In this document: in pieces, positions 34,750 through 44,036 of the stretch
Numbering within the stretch: position 1 is the first letter of the stretch
Layout: the number at the start of each line of letters is the position of its first letter
DNA from: Kribbella steppae
Lineage (GTDB): Bacteria > Actinomycetota > Actinomycetes > Propionibacteriales > Kribbellaceae
Direction of reading: 5' to 3'
Assembly: GCF_004342025.1 (NCBI RefSeq)
Contig: NZ_SLWN01000001.1
Span: 958,788 to 1,022,787, forward strand
DNA length: 64,000 nt
Made by a program: the position numbers and the translations under genes
Notes under the pieces: model-generated
Told to the model about the DNA's origin: nothing
The model's database searches: none
Seen by the model: the letters and a program-made list of their open reading frames with translations, nothing else

Positions 34750-35754
34750 TTAAGAGGGCGCCGGCGCTGACGTCGGCGCGTGGGCCATCCCGATCTTGGT
34801 GGCCAGCAGGTCGGCGACGGCGTGGACGGCCCGCAGAGTCGGGGCCTGAGTGCCGGTGAGGTCGGCCAACTCGACCACCGCGGCGAGGATGACGTCGAGC
34901 TCGAGCGGCTTGTCCTTCTCCAGATCCTGGAGCATGGACGTCTTGTGCTCGCCGACGCGTTCGGCGCCGTTGATCCGCTTGTCCACCGAGATGTCCGGAT
35001 GGCAGCCGACCGCGGCCGCGATCTCCAGCGACTCCTCCATCATCAGCCGGACCATCGCCCGGGTGCCCTCGTGGGTGGCGATCTCCACCATCGTCGCCCG
35101 AGCCAGCGCGCTGATCGGGTTGAACGCCGCGTTGCCGAGCAGCTTGATCCAGATGTCCTTGCGGATGTCCTCCTCCACCGGGCACTTCAGCCCGCCGGCG
35201 ATCATCGCCTCGCTGAAGGCGACACACCGGTCGGAGATCCCGCCGGCCGGCTCCCCGATCGAGAAGCGGGTGCCTTCCAGATGGCGTACGACGCCCGGTC
35301 CCTCGAGCTCCGTCGAGCAGTAGACGACACAGCCGACGGCCCGGTCGAGCGCCAGCACGTCGGTCACCGACCCGCCGGGATCGACCGACTCGATCCGGCG
35401 ACCTTCGTAGGGTCCTTTGAGACCGTGGAAGTACCACCACGGAATGCCGTTCTGGGCTGCGACAACGACGGTCTCGTCGTGCAGCAACGGCTCGATCAAC
35501 GGGCCGGCGGTGGCGTAGGAGTTGGCCTTGAGTCCCAGGAAGACGTAATCGACCGGACCGACCTCGGTCGGGTCGTCGGTGGCCGGCGTACGGGCCTCGA
35601 AGTCGCCGCGTGGGCTGAGTACCTTCACGCCGCCGGACCGGATCGACTCCAGATGGGCGCCGCGAGCGATCAGGTGCACCTCGGTCCCGCCGCGATGCAG
35701 GGCCGCGCCGACGTAGGCACCGATCGCTCCGGCGCCGAGAACAGCTACCTTCAT
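34750..35754 (-). CDS. Ketopantoate reductase-like (PanE/ApbA family) dehydrogenase
   Basis: 334 aa. The Rossmann loop is [31 protein letters not shown] is the NADP-selecting loop; FLGLKANSYATA carries the family Lys. The C-terminal helical domain has EDIRKDIWIKLLGNAAFNPISALARATMVEI with the catalytic Lys and Asn. The family reduces 2-oxo acids such as ketopantoate. Here it is the last gene of the hyi-gcl operon and overlaps gcl by one base (TGATG), so it likely handles a C2-C3 oxo-acid such as glyoxylate or hydroxypyruvate instead of ketopantoate. That is inference from context. Confidence 0.82.
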   Translation of the reverse strand: MKVAVLGAGAIGAYVGAALHRGGTEVHLIARGAHLESIRSGGVKVLSPRGDFEARTPATDDPTEVGPVDYVFLGLKANSYATAGPLIEPLLHDETVVVAAQNGIPWWYFHGLKGPYEGRRIESVDPGGSVTDVLALDRAVGCVVYCSTELEGPGVVRHLEGTRFSIGEPAGGISDRCVAFSEAMIAGGLKCPVEEDIRKDIWIKLLGNAAFNPISALARATMVEIATHEGTRAMVRLMMEESLEIAAAVGCHPDISVDKRINGAERVGEHKTSMLQDLEKDKPLELDVILAAVVELADLTGTQAPTLRAVHAVADLLATKIGMAHAPTSAPAPS

Positions 35755-37535
35755 CAGTCCCTCCCTGCTGAATTTCGAGGGCCAGAAGCGGTCGGAACCG
35801 GATGCTTGATCTCGTCCAGTTCCTCGAACTCCACGACGTTGTCGATCTCGGTGCCCATCGACACATTGGTGATCCGCTCCAGGATCACCTCGACCACGAC
35901 CGGCACCTGGTGCTCGACGAGCAGCTTCTTGGCGTCGTCGAGGGCGGGCAGGATGTCGTCAGGTTCGAACACCCGCAACGCCTTACAGCCAAGGCCTTCC
36001 GCGACCTTCACATGGTCGACGCCGTACCCGGCCAGCTCGGGAGTGTTGATGTTGTCGAAGGCAAGCTGGACGCAGTAGTCCATGTCCAGATTGCGCTGCG
36101 CCTGCCGGATCAGGCCGAGGTAGGCGTTGTTCACCACTACGTGGATGTAGGGAATGTTGAACTGTGCCCCGACCGCGAGCTCCTCGATCAGGAACTGGAA
36201 GTCGTAGTCACCCGACAGCCCCACGACGGTCGCGTCCGGGTCTGCGACCGCGACGCCGAGCGCTGCCGGTCCGGTCCAGCCGAGCGGTCCGGCCTGGCCG
36301 GCGTTGATCCAGTGCCGGGGCCGGTAGACGTGCAGCATCTGGGCGGCCTGGATCTGCGACAACCCGATCGTGGAGACGTACCGGGTCTCGGGTCCGAAGG
36401 CATTGTTCATCTCCTGGTAGACCCGCTGCGGTTTCACCGGCACGTTGTCGAAGTCCGTCCGGCGGTGCAGCGTCTTCTTCCGGTCATGGCATGCCGCCGT
36501 CCACTCGGAGCGATCGGCAAGCGGTGCCTGCTGCCGGGCGACCTGGAGCAGGACTTCGAGGGCCGCGCGAGCGTCCGAGACGATACCGAGGTCCGGTGCG
36601 AACACGCGGCCGATCTGGGTCGGCTCGATATCGATGTGAACGAACTTCCGGTCCTTGGTGTACGTCGCTACCGACCCGGTGTGCCGGTTGGCCCAGCGGT
36701 TGCCGATGCCGATCACCAGGTCCGAGGCCAGCAGGGTCTCGTTGCCGTAGCGGTGTGACGTCTGCAGTCCGACCATGCCGGCCATCAGCCGGTGGTCGTC
36801 CGGGATGCTCCCCCAACCCATCAGGGTCGGGACGACCGGGACTCCGGTCAGCTCGGCGAACTCGACCAGCAGGTCGGACGCGTCCGCGTTGATGATGCCG
36901 CCACCGGCAACGATCAACGGGCGTTCCGATGCCGCGAGCATCTTCAGAACCGATTTGGCCTGAGCGACGCTGGCCCGCGGAGTCGCGATCGGGAGCGGCG
37001 TGTAGAGGTCGGGATCGAAGTCGATCTCGGCGAGCTGGACGTCCAGCGGGAGGTCGATCAGCACCGGGCCGGGCCGGCCTTCGCGCATCAGCTTGAAGGC
37101 CTTCTGGAACGTGCCGGGGACCTGGGCCGGCTCCATCACGGTGACGGCCCACTTGGCGAGCGGCTTGGCGATCTCGGCGATGTCGACCGCCTGGAAGTCT
37201 TCCTTGTGCAGTTTGGCGACCGGGGCCTGGCCGGTGATGCAGAGGATCGGGATCGAGTCGGCGCTCGCGGAGTACAGGCCGGTGATCATGTCGGTTCCGG
37301 CCGGTCCCGACGTACCGACGCAGACGCCGATGTTGCCGGGTTCGGCCCGGGTGTAGCCCTCAGCCATGTGCGAAGCGCCCTCGACGTGCCGCGCCAGCAC
37401 GTGCTGGAGCTCGCCCTGGGCGCGGACGGCGGAGTAGAACGGGTTGATGGCCGCTCCGGGCAGGCCGAACAAGTGGGTGATGCCTTCGCGGCGAAGGATC
37501 TCCACGGCGGCGCGGGCGGCGGTCATTCGGGGCAT
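35754..37535 (-). CDS. gcl: Glyoxylate carboligase (tartronate-semialdehyde synthase)
   Basis: 593 aa, very close to the E. coli enzyme throughout: [63 protein letters not shown]. The position that is catalytic Glu in other ThDP enzymes is Val, as in Gcl ([13 protein letters not shown]). FAD/quinone-pocket and ThDP motifs follow ([50 protein letters not shown]). It condenses two glyoxylates to tartronate semialdehyde and CO2. It lies 12 nt after hyi and is coupled to the PanE-like gene. Its product would go to GarR at 27.4 kb. Confidence 0.97.
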   Translation of the reverse strand: MPRMTAARAAVEILRREGITHLFGLPGAAINPFYSAVRAQGELQHVLARHVEGASHMAEGYTRAEPGNIGVCVGTSGPAGTDMITGLYSASADSIPILCITGQAPVAKLHKEDFQAVDIAEIAKPLAKWAVTVMEPAQVPGTFQKAFKLMREGRPGPVLIDLPLDVQLAEIDFDPDLYTPLPIATPRASVAQAKSVLKMLAASERPLIVAGGGIINADASDLLVEFAELTGVPVVPTLMGWGSIPDDHRLMAGMVGLQTSHRYGNETLLASDLVIGIGNRWANRHTGSVATYTKDRKFVHIDIEPTQIGRVFAPDLGIVSDARAALEVLLQVARQQAPLADRSEWTAACHDRKKTLHRRTDFDNVPVKPQRVYQEMNNAFGPETRYVSTIGLSQIQAAQMLHVYRPRHWINAGQAGPLGWTGPAALGVAVADPDATVVGLSGDYDFQFLIEELAVGAQFNIPYIHVVVNNAYLGLIRQAQRNLDMDYCVQLAFDNINTPELAGYGVDHVKVAEGLGCKALRVFEPDDILPALDDAKKLLVEHQVPVVVEVILERITNVSMGTEIDNVVEFEELDEIKHPVPTASGPRNSAGRD

Positions 37536-37547
37536 GCCAGCTGCCTT

Positions 37548-38354
37548 TCAGTCGGTGGGTGAGATCCAGTCGAAGCTCTCGGCCGACGTACTGCTCGGCT
37601 TGTACTCCAGCCCGATCCAGCCGTCGTACCCGGCGGTTCGCAGCTCGGCGAGATGCTGGTCGATCGGGATCTTCCCGGTGCCGGGTTCGTTCCGGCCGGG
37701 CGCGTCGGCGAGCTGGACGTGCGCGATCCGGTCCGCGTACGTCGAGATCGCCGCCGTCACGTCGTCCCCGTTGACGGTCAGGTGGTAGAGGTCGGCGAGC
37801 AGGCCGATGCCGGTGACACCGGACCCGCCCTGGACCCGGTCGATCACAGCGACGGCGTCGGCCGCCGTACGGAGTGGATAGCGGTCCGCGCCGCTGACCG
37901 GTTCGACCAGTACGACGCCGCCGAACGAGCCGGCCGCGGTGGCGGCGAGGGCCAGGTTCTCGGTGGCCAGGTCATCCTGGTCCTCGGGCGGGACGCCGTC
38001 GACGCGGTTGCCGTACAACGCGTTGAAAGCGCGGCAGCCGAGTTGCTCGCCGATGCCGAGGGTGACCGCGATGTTGTCGCGGAACTCCAGTGATCGCTGC
38101 GGCCAGGAGACCAGGCCGCGGTCGCCGCCGGCCATGTCGCCGGCCGCGAAGTTGAGTCCGACGAGCTGTACGCCGGCGTCGCGGATGGCGCGTTCGAACG
38201 CGTCCACCTCGGCGTCACCGGGCAGCGAGGTGTCGAAGGGCCACCAGAACTCGACCGCGCCGAAGCCGGCCTGCCGTGCGGCCGCGGGTCTTTCCAGCAG
38301 CGGGAGTTCGGTGAACAGGATCGAGCAGTTGACCGCATAACGGGCAGAGTGCAT
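37548..38354 (-). CDS. hyi: Hydroxypyruvate isomerase
   Basis: 268 aa, TIM-barrel of the AP-endonuclease-2/xylose-isomerase type. Hyi signatures are RYAVNCSILFTELPLLERPAAARQAGFGAVEFWWPF, LVEPVSGADRYPLRTAADAV with a metal Glu, LADLYHLTVNGDDV and HVQLADAPGRNEPGTGKI. It interconverts hydroxypyruvate and tartronate semialdehyde. First gene of the hyi-gcl-panE-like operon. A GTATACGGGATACA site lies 28 nt upstream of ATG 38354; GGAAGGTGGG is the likely SD. Confidence 0.93.
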   Translation of the reverse strand: MHSARYAVNCSILFTELPLLERPAAARQAGFGAVEFWWPFDTSLPGDAEVDAFERAIRDAGVQLVGLNFAAGDMAGGDRGLVSWPQRSLEFRDNIAVTLGIGEQLGCRAFNALYGNRVDGVPPEDQDDLATENLALAATAAGSFGGVVLVEPVSGADRYPLRTAADAVAVIDRVQGGSGVTGIGLLADLYHLTVNGDDVTAAISTYADRIAHVQLADAPGRNEPGTGKIPIDQHLAELRTAGYDGWIGLEYKPSSTSAESFDWISPTD

Positions 38355-38381
38355 GAGTGTCCCACCTTCCGGAGGGGCTTG

Positions 38382-38395
38382 GTATACGGGATACA
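38382..38395. promoter_or_regulatory. GTATAC/GGATAC operator of hyi-gcl
   Basis: GTATACG followed by GGATACA, a 7-bp-period repeat like the GCATACA pair before sucC. The extended TTGGTATAC half resembles the TTGGTAGAC half of the gntR palindrome at 10501. Position 28-41 nt upstream of hyi suits repression. Confidence 0.45.
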
Positions 38396-38470
38396 GTAGG
38401 CGGGAGCCTGAATGCGGTCAAGATCACATGCTTGGCAAGCGCTCGCCCGTTTGTTTGGCACGATGGCGGG

Positions 38471-39256
38471 ATGACACGCGCGCAGATGGTGTGGATCGGC
38501 GGGGCACCGGGAGCCGGCAAGTCGACCATTGCGCGGGACCTGGCCCGCCGCTGGGATCTGCCGCTGCATCCGGTTGATCTGTGGACCTACGACCATGTCG
38601 GGCGGATGCCACCGATGCGGTCGCTGGCTGAGGACCTAGCTGAAGGGCCCGCGTTTGCGGCCGATGCGTTCGTGCGGATCTCACGGACGCGGTTGGAGCT
38701 GGTGAGTGAGGACGTCCGCGGCCGCGAGCTGGGCGACGTACCGGCGCTGGTGGAAGGGCCTCAGCTATTTCCATCGATGGCTAATGGGGTTGCCGCCGCG
38801 GTGTGGTTGGTGCCGGATGCTGAGCAGACCCGGCGGGCGCGGGAGGAGCGGCTGGCTCGGGTGGAGGATCCGGAGGGGCGGGCGCGGTTGGAGGGGCTGC
38901 TGGCGCGGGACGCCGTACTGGCTGACCTCGTACGGCGGGAAGCGGTGGAGCACGGGCGGACACTGATCGAGGTGTCAGCCGCACCGGACTGGGTGGAGAT
39001 TACCGCTGCGGTTGAGAAGGCGCTGGGGTCGCCGCCGCAGCTTGAGGCCGGTGGTGAGTTGCGGAGGCAGCGGCAGTACGAGAACAAGGCCGCGTGTCGG
39101 CAGGGACGGTTGTGGCAGGAAGACATTGGGCTGGCGTCGCTGCCGCCGTACCCCTTCGCCTGCGAGTGCGGTCGCTCGGGTTGCTCGGCTGTCTGGTCGG
39201 GCACACCGGACGAGTACGACGGGCGGCGGGCTGACGGATGGTTGACGGTCTGCTAG
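38471..39256 (+). CDS. P-loop kinase-like protein with C-terminal Cys cluster
   Basis: 261 aa from ATG 38471. Walker A is GGAPGAGKSTIA at about residues 10-21. VDLWTYDHVGRM and FVRISRTRLELV are substrate/lid elements of small-molecule or nucleotide kinases. VWLVPDAEQTRRAREERLARVEDPEGRARLEGLLARDAVL is a typical lid segment. The last 45 residues carry CECGRSGC, a possible metal-binding or nucleic-acid-binding tail. Substrate unknown. It is divergent from hyi and ends 45 nt before a terminator-like hairpin. Confidence 0.75.
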   Translation: MTRAQMVWIGGAPGAGKSTIARDLARRWDLPLHPVDLWTYDHVGRMPPMRSLAEDLAEGPAFAADAFVRISRTRLELVSEDVRGRELGDVPALVEGPQLFPSMANGVAAAVWLVPDAEQTRRAREERLARVEDPEGRARLEGLLARDAVLADLVRREAVEHGRTLIEVSAAPDWVEITAAVEKALGSPPQLEAGGELRRQRQYENKAACRQGRLWQEDIGLASLPPYPFACECGRSGCSAVWSGTPDEYDGRRADGWLTVC

Positions 39257-39301
39257 GGTTTCCGATGGTTGCAGTTTTTGCAGTTCCACGTTCGTTGCGA
39301 A

Positions 39302-39332
39302 GCGCCCGCGGATTGTGATCCGCCGGGCGTTT
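39302..39332 (+). terminator. Rho-independent terminator / csp leader hairpin
   Basis: GCGCCCGCGGAT pairs with ATCCGCCGGGCG (one bulged C) around a TGTG loop and is followed by TTTTCT. It ends transcription of the kinase gene. If the csp promoter lies upstream, it would be a leader attenuator instead. Confidence 0.7.
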
Positions 39333-39441
39333 TCTCATTCCAGACCCAGGTCTGTTGTGGGAGGGCTCGTTGCGGCAACCCGGGCGCCGGCACCCGTCGG
39401 GCCCGACCCGTGCCCATCTTGGGCCCAAAAAGGAGTACAGC

Positions 39442-39645
39442 ATGGCCAGCGGAACAGTGAAGTGGTTCAACGGTGAGAAGGGCTTCGGCTTCATCACCCA
39501 GGACAGCGGCGGCGCCGACGTCTTCGTGCACTACTCGGCGATCGCGACCGACGGTTTCCGGTCGCTCGAGGAGAACCAGAAGGTCGAGTTCGACGTAGCC
39601 CAGGGCCCGAAGGGCCTGCAGGCGGAGAACGTCCGCCCGGTCTGA
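39442..39645 (+). CDS. cspA: Cold-shock protein
   Basis: 67 aa, a single OB-fold cold-shock domain. RNP1 is KGFGFI and RNP2 is VFVHYS; the start [16 protein letters not shown] and the end [13 protein letters not shown] are standard. It binds single-stranded RNA/DNA as an RNA chaperone. ATG 39442 has AAGGAG 8 nt upstream. A leader of up to 185 nt, with a hairpin, precedes it, as is common for csp genes. A clean terminator follows. Confidence 0.96.
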   Translation: MASGTVKWFNGEKGFGFITQDSGGADVFVHYSAIATDGFRSLEENQKVEFDVAQGPKGLQAENVRPV

Positions 39646-39656
39646 GCCTCACTTCG

Positions 39657-39690
39657 ACAGACCCGGTCCCCTCAGGGGGGCCGGGTCTGT
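39657..39690. terminator. Terminator after cspA
   Basis: ACAGACCCGG (39657-39666) pairs exactly with CCGGGTCTGT (39681-39690) around a G/C loop, followed by TGT. It lies between cspA (+) and the GNAT gene (-), so it serves both. Confidence 0.8.
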
Positions 39691-39692
39691 TG

Positions 39693-40172
39693 TCATGTGG
39701 TCCAGAGGTACTCGCCGTCGTCCAACTGGTCAGTACGGATGAGACCAGCGGCTGCTGTGACCGACGCCGATGCGGCGTGGTCGGGGTGGACGTGGGCGAT
39801 GATCCGCTCGACCCCGTGCTCGTCCAGCCACGCGACTAGGCCGAGCGCGACCTCCTTCGCGTAGCCCCGCCCCTGCCAGTCAGTACCTACGACCCAGGCG
39901 ATCTCCGCCGTACTGCCGGTGACTGTCGCCTGCACGTAGCCGACGAGTTGGTCGTCGTACTGGATCACCCAGTTGAGCCAGTGCTCGTCGTCACGATCCG
40001 GTCCGGCGAGCTGACGGCGGTAGCGGTTCTCCAAGACCTCCACGGTGGGCGGCTCGCCACCCGTGAAAGTGTAGAGGTCCGGGTCGGCCAGGACTTTGGC
40101 CATCTCCGCGGCGTACTCGACCTGCAGCGGGAGTACGGCGAGCCGGGCGGTGTGGAACGTAGTGGCGATCAC
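39693..40172 (-). CDS. GNAT-family N-acetyltransferase
   Basis: 159 aa. RimJ/RimL-like GNAT fold: opening TARLAVLPLQVEYAAEMAKVL, substrate strand LVGYVQATVTGSTAEIAWVVG, the acetyl-CoA pyrophosphate loop WQGRGYAKEVALGLVAWL and the final AHVHPDHAASASVTAAAG. It transfers an acetyl group to an amine (protein N-terminus or small molecule); the acceptor is unknown. GTG 40172 overlaps the stop of the upstream M23-like gene (GTGA), so both are translated together. Its stop lies 3 nt beyond the shared terminator. Confidence 0.85.
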   Translation of the reverse strand: MIATTFHTARLAVLPLQVEYAAEMAKVLADPDLYTFTGGEPPTVEVLENRYRRQLAGPDRDDEHWLNWVIQYDDQLVGYVQATVTGSTAEIAWVVGTDWQGRGYAKEVALGLVAWLDEHGVERIIAHVHPDHAASASVTAAAGLIRTDQLDDGEYLWTT

Positions 40173-40582
40173 GGCTCAACGGTAGCGCCGGACGGCTCGG
40201 TCGCACCCTCCTCGACCGACCCGCCCTGCGCCACCATCCGCATCCGGGCATTCGTGTGCAGATCGAACTGCGGACTCCGCTGGTCCCCCACCCTGTACGG
40301 CGCCCCCCGCTCCTCGTAGTGCACCTGCGGACCGGCAGCGACCCCCAGCTGGTCTCCCGTCTCCACGGTCTCCCCCTGGCTGACCGTGAGTTCGGACAGA
40401 TGGTCGTAGACGTGCCAGATCGCGTTCGACTCGATCACGACCCGGCCGGCCTCGACGCGGACCACCACACCGGCCAGGGTCGCCCTGATCGGAGTGCCTG
40501 GTTCGGTGCGGTAGTCGCGACCGGGGTGACCCACCCCGTCGTACTCGCGGACCACCACTGGGTTGTGTACCGGCGCTGCCAT
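40169..40582 (-). CDS. M23-peptidase-like protein without export signal
   Basis: 137 aa. The core matches the LytM/M23 beta-sheet fold: HPGRDY gives the H-x-x-x-D zinc ligands (H19, D23), YDHLSELTVSQGETVETGDQLG the middle His (H61), and QVHYEERG the third ligand (H88). The first His of the usual H-x-H is Gln86, so a catalytic residue appears lost. There is no signal peptide or membrane segment. The product may be an inactive, cytosolic or binding version of the fold. It overlaps the GNAT gene by 4 nt. Confidence 0.65.
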   Translation of the reverse strand: MAAPVHNPVVVREYDGVGHPGRDYRTEPGTPIRATLAGVVVRVEAGRVVIESNAIWHVYDHLSELTVSQGETVETGDQLGVAAGPQVHYEERGAPYRVGDQRSPQFDLHTNARMRMVAQGGSVEEGATEPSGATVEP

Positions 40583-40615
40583 GGTCAGATGGTGCGGCCG
40601 GACCTTCAGAAAGCC

Positions 40616-43600
40616 TTAAAGCCGGGCCGGCACCGCCGGATAGGGCGCCGGCTCGACCTCCAGCTCTCCCATCCGCTGCACGTAGGTGCGGTACGCCCGA
40701 CGGGCTTCACCATGCGCACCGCTCGCCTGGAACGCCGACACCAGGCCCAGATGGGCGCGTTCGTCGTACTGATCCCGCTGCAGGATCCGGAGCAGGTATC
40801 CGGCCGCCGCGTCGGGGTCACGCCGGCCCCGCTCGGCCAGCACGCGCGCCACCCGGACGTAGAGCGCCCGGGCCTCCTCACGCATCCCGGCAGCCCAGTC
40901 GGCGTACACGTCCTCCTCCAGGAAGTCCCCGCTGTACGCCGCCTCTGCCGCTCGGAGCAACCGCAGATCGCTCGTGTTGAGGCCCTCCCGCGCGTCGTGC
41001 AGGAACAGCTCCACGTCCACGGCCGCCTGCTCACGGTCGAGCCAGATGGTGGCCCGGTCAGCGCCGATGAAGTGGTCCGGCGAGTACTTCTTCTCCGGGT
41101 CGAGTACGGACCGCACGGTCGACAGCGCGACGGACAGCCTGGGTGAGGCGACCGACTCGTCCTGCTCCGGCCAGAGCAGGTCCAGCAGCTGCACGCGGGC
41201 AACCGGGCGGCTGCGACGCGCCACCAGGATCTTCAGCAGGTCACGGGCCTTCTTCGACGGCCACTCCCCCAGCTGGACTGCCTTGCCGTTCCGAAGTACG
41301 CGGAAGCCACCGAGGCACTCGACCCGGACGGGAACCGGGCCGGTCTCGTCGCTGGCCGCCAGCGCTGCTGCCGCGTAGCGGGTCGCTCCCGCGGCCAGGA
41401 ACTGCTGGTGTGCGTGCAGAGCGAGCTCACGGCTTTCCGGACCGGTGGTGCGCTTGGCAAGCATCAGCTCGGCCCGTGCCTGGCCCAACTGGTCGCCCAG
41501 CTCGCTGCGGATGTTCAAGACCTCGTGCAGCACCTCGCCACCGCCTGCCGCGGCGAGCAGCTCCAAGGCGTCAGCCAGGCCGGCCCGGTCGCGTCGCTTG
41601 CGGCAGAGCGCGGCTGCTTCCTCTGCAGTGGCCGCGGCCTCAGTCTGGTTGCCGGCGTGCAGTGTGACCCACCCCAGGGCGACCAGTGCACCGGACAGAC
41701 CGAGGACAGGGCCGTAGGCAACTGCTTGGCGCGCCAACGCGGCCAGTTCGGCGGCGCGCTGCGGCTCCTCGACAGCGAGCACCCGGGCCAGACCGGCCAG
41801 CGAAGGCACCAGGGCCTGCATGTCCTTGGTCTCCTCGGCGATCGCGATGGCCTCCTCGAAGCAGGCTCTGGCCATCGCACGGTCACCGCGCTCGCGGTAG
41901 ACCTCGCCGAGGACGGACAGCGGCTGAGCGACTCGCTTGGAGTCCAGCTTCTGGTAGAGCGCCCGCGACGCCTCCAGCTCGCCAATGGCCTCGTCCAAGC
42001 GGCCCAGCCTGAGGAGAGCTTCGCCACGGTTGTTCAGAGCCAGTGCCCGGAACACTGCGAAGCCTGCACGGTCCGCAAGCTCCAGGGCGGTGTCCAGCTC
42101 CTTCAGACCGAGTGCGTAATCGCCCTCCCCGATGTGGTGCGAGGAACGGTTCACCCGGATCCGGATCGACTGCAGCAGGTCGCCGGCCCGCTCCGCGTGC
42201 TCCAAGGCACGTGTGTAGTGGATGGAGTTGCCGCGTGGATCACTGTCGACCGCTGCCAGCATCGCGAGGACCGTGTGGGCGATGGCCAGAGCCCCGTCGT
42301 CTCCGGAGATCTTGGCCGTCTCGTGCGCGGCGGTGATCAGCGCCCGGCACTCCTCGAACTCACCGCGCAGCCAATGCGCACCCGCCCACCACGCCTGCAG
42401 GAGGGCCTCGTCCGTGGGGTGCTGCCCGTCGATGCGGCCGCGCCGGTACGTCGCGATCGCCACATCGGTCTGGCCGCGCAGGTGGTGGATGAGTCCGAGT
42501 CGCCAGGCGATGCCGACCGGGATCTCACCCTCGGGCTCGATGATCCGGTCGAAGCACTCCACCGCACCGTGCCAGTCACCAAGCACCTGCCGGGCTTCAC
42601 CTTCCAGCTGGTCCATGGCACCGTCACGCAGCTCGGCGGGCAGTGCGGCGACGGCAGCGACCACGATCTCCGCCAGCCCACCGCTGACCATCACATGGCC
42701 CCGCTCTGCCAACATGCGAGCGGCTGCCGCCGGGGCAACGGTTTGGTAGCAGGTCAACGCGTCCCGATGCTCTCCTGTCGACTCGAACCACTTGCCGGCT
42801 TCCAGAGAGAGCTCAGTCATCTCCCGCTTGTCGACGGCCAGCCTGTCCTTCGCGAAGTTCCTCACCAGTGGGTTGAGCTCGTAGCCGTCCGCGTCACCGG
42901 CCGAGACGAGTAGTCCCCGCCTGCGGAGCTGCTGGAGGGTCTCCGCACTGTCCGTCAGGCCTATCGCCTTACACAGCTCGGATCCGAACCTGGGTAATAC
43001 AGCCACGCCCGCGACCAAGCGCCGTACCGCTGGAGGCTCTGCTGCGAAGACCTCCTCGGCCAGGTAGGCGTACAGCGGACCGTCCGACCGCAGAGCCCGT
43101 CGCAACCGGCTGGCACGCTCCTCGGCCGGCGCAGTCCGCAGTGCTTCCACAGCCAGGCGTACGGCGGCCGGCCAGCCCTGCACCGCGGTCTGCAACGACT
43201 CAGCGAGGTCGTCGGTGCCTTCACCAAGGACCTTCTGCAGTACGGCGAGGGTCTCGGGGACTGTGAACGCGAGAGCGGTGGCGTCGATCTCCAGCACCTG
43301 TCCGCGACCCCGGAGGCGGTCGATGCCGAAGGGCATCTGGGTGCGGGAGGCAACGACCAGATGGAGGGTCGCCGGTGCGGTGCGGACTAGGCCCTCGATC
43401 AGTCGGGCGGCGGGAGCAGCGGGATCGATCTCATGCAGGTCGTCCAGAACGAGGACGAGGTCGCTGCTGAGGTTCTGCTCCAGGGCGTCGGCGAGGAGAG
43501 TGGCGTACGCGAGCGCCCGCGTCTGCTGCTCGGCATCGGCGTCCGGGCCGCGAGGACTCTGCAGCTCGGCCGGGATGGCTTCGAGGGCAGGCACCTGGCG

Positions 43601-43819
43601 ACGCAGGGCTGCGACCAGACCGGACACCATGGCGGCGAGCGATGCGTCCTCCGCGCGGACCGTGTGCCAGGCGCACGGACGTCCGGCTGCCCAGGAGCTC
43701 AGCAAGGTCGACTTTCCGAACCCGGCATCCGCCACCACGGTCAGCAGCCGCCGCTGTGCGCCCTCGTCCAGCAACGTCGCCAACCGGGGCCGCCCTACCG
43801 TCCCCGCCACGGTTTCCAC
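40616..43819 (-). CDS. Large MalT/SARP-like ATPase regulator with TPR and BTAD domains
   Basis: 1067 aa from GTG 43819 (GGAGGAGG ahead). Order: an N-terminal STAND-type ATPase (VVADAGFGKSTLLSSWA Walker A; DLVLVLDDLHEID Walker B) to about residue 330; winged-helix and TPR region to about 800 (GEALLRLGRLDEAIGELEASRALY and similar); then an OmpR-like DNA-binding domain (VECLGGFRVLRNGKAVQLGEWPSKKARDLLKILV) and a BTAD domain (VELFLHDAREGLNTSDL to the end). DNA binding is thus C-terminal with BTAD, unlike MalT. It would act as a signal-integrating activator. Divergent from the methyltransferase gene, 217 nt apart, which may be its target. Confidence 0.9.
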   Translation of the reverse strand: METVAGTVGRPRLATLLDEGAQRRLLTVVADAGFGKSTLLSSWAAGRPCAWHTVRAEDASLAAMVSGLVAALRRQVPALEAIPAELQSPRGPDADAEQQTRALAYATLLADALEQNLSSDLVLVLDDLHEIDPAAPAARLIEGLVRTAPATLHLVVASRTQMPFGIDRLRGRGQVLEIDATALAFTVPETLAVLQKVLGEGTDDLAESLQTAVQGWPAAVRLAVEALRTAPAEERASRLRRALRSDGPLYAYLAEEVFAAEPPAVRRLVAGVAVLPRFGSELCKAIGLTDSAETLQQLRRRGLLVSAGDADGYELNPLVRNFAKDRLAVDKREMTELSLEAGKWFESTGEHRDALTCYQTVAPAAAARMLAERGHVMVSGGLAEIVVAAVAALPAELRDGAMDQLEGEARQVLGDWHGAVECFDRIIEPEGEIPVGIAWRLGLIHHLRGQTDVAIATYRRGRIDGQHPTDEALLQAWWAGAHWLRGEFEECRALITAAHETAKISGDDGALAIAHTVLAMLAAVDSDPRGNSIHYTRALEHAERAGDLLQSIRIRVNRSSHHIGEGDYALGLKELDTALELADRAGFAVFRALALNNRGEALLRLGRLDEAIGELEASRALYQKLDSKRVAQPLSVLGEVYRERGDRAMARACFEEAIAIAEETKDMQALVPSLAGLARVLAVEEPQRAAELAALARQAVAYGPVLGLSGALVALGWVTLHAGNQTEAAATAEEAAALCRKRRDRAGLADALELLAAAGGGEVLHEVLNIRSELGDQLGQARAELMLAKRTTGPESRELALHAHQQFLAAGATRYAAAALAASDETGPVPVRVECLGGFRVLRNGKAVQLGEWPSKKARDLLKILVARRSRPVARVQLLDLLWPEQDESVASPRLSVALSTVRSVLDPEKKYSPDHFIGADRATIWLDREQAAVDVELFLHDAREGLNTSDLRLLRAAEAAYSGDFLEEDVYADWAAGMREEARALYVRVARVLAERGRRDPDAAAGYLLRILQRDQYDERAHLGLVSAFQASGAHGEARRAYRTYVQRMGELEVEPAPYPAVPARL

Positions 43820-44036
43820 CGGCAGCCCACCTCCTCCCCAGACTCGAATAGAACAGCACCCCAGCCCACCGGCCGCAACCGTGCTGGCCCTGATCTCCCG
43901 GTTGAACGTCACAAATTCCCGACCGGCCCGGGCAACCTCCCGGATGCCTGGGACAACAACCTGTTTCCGGAACGGTGTGTTGCCGGAATGGCAACGAGAT
44001 ATGGGGGTTGGCGCCGACCCGGCGGAGACTGGCCTC

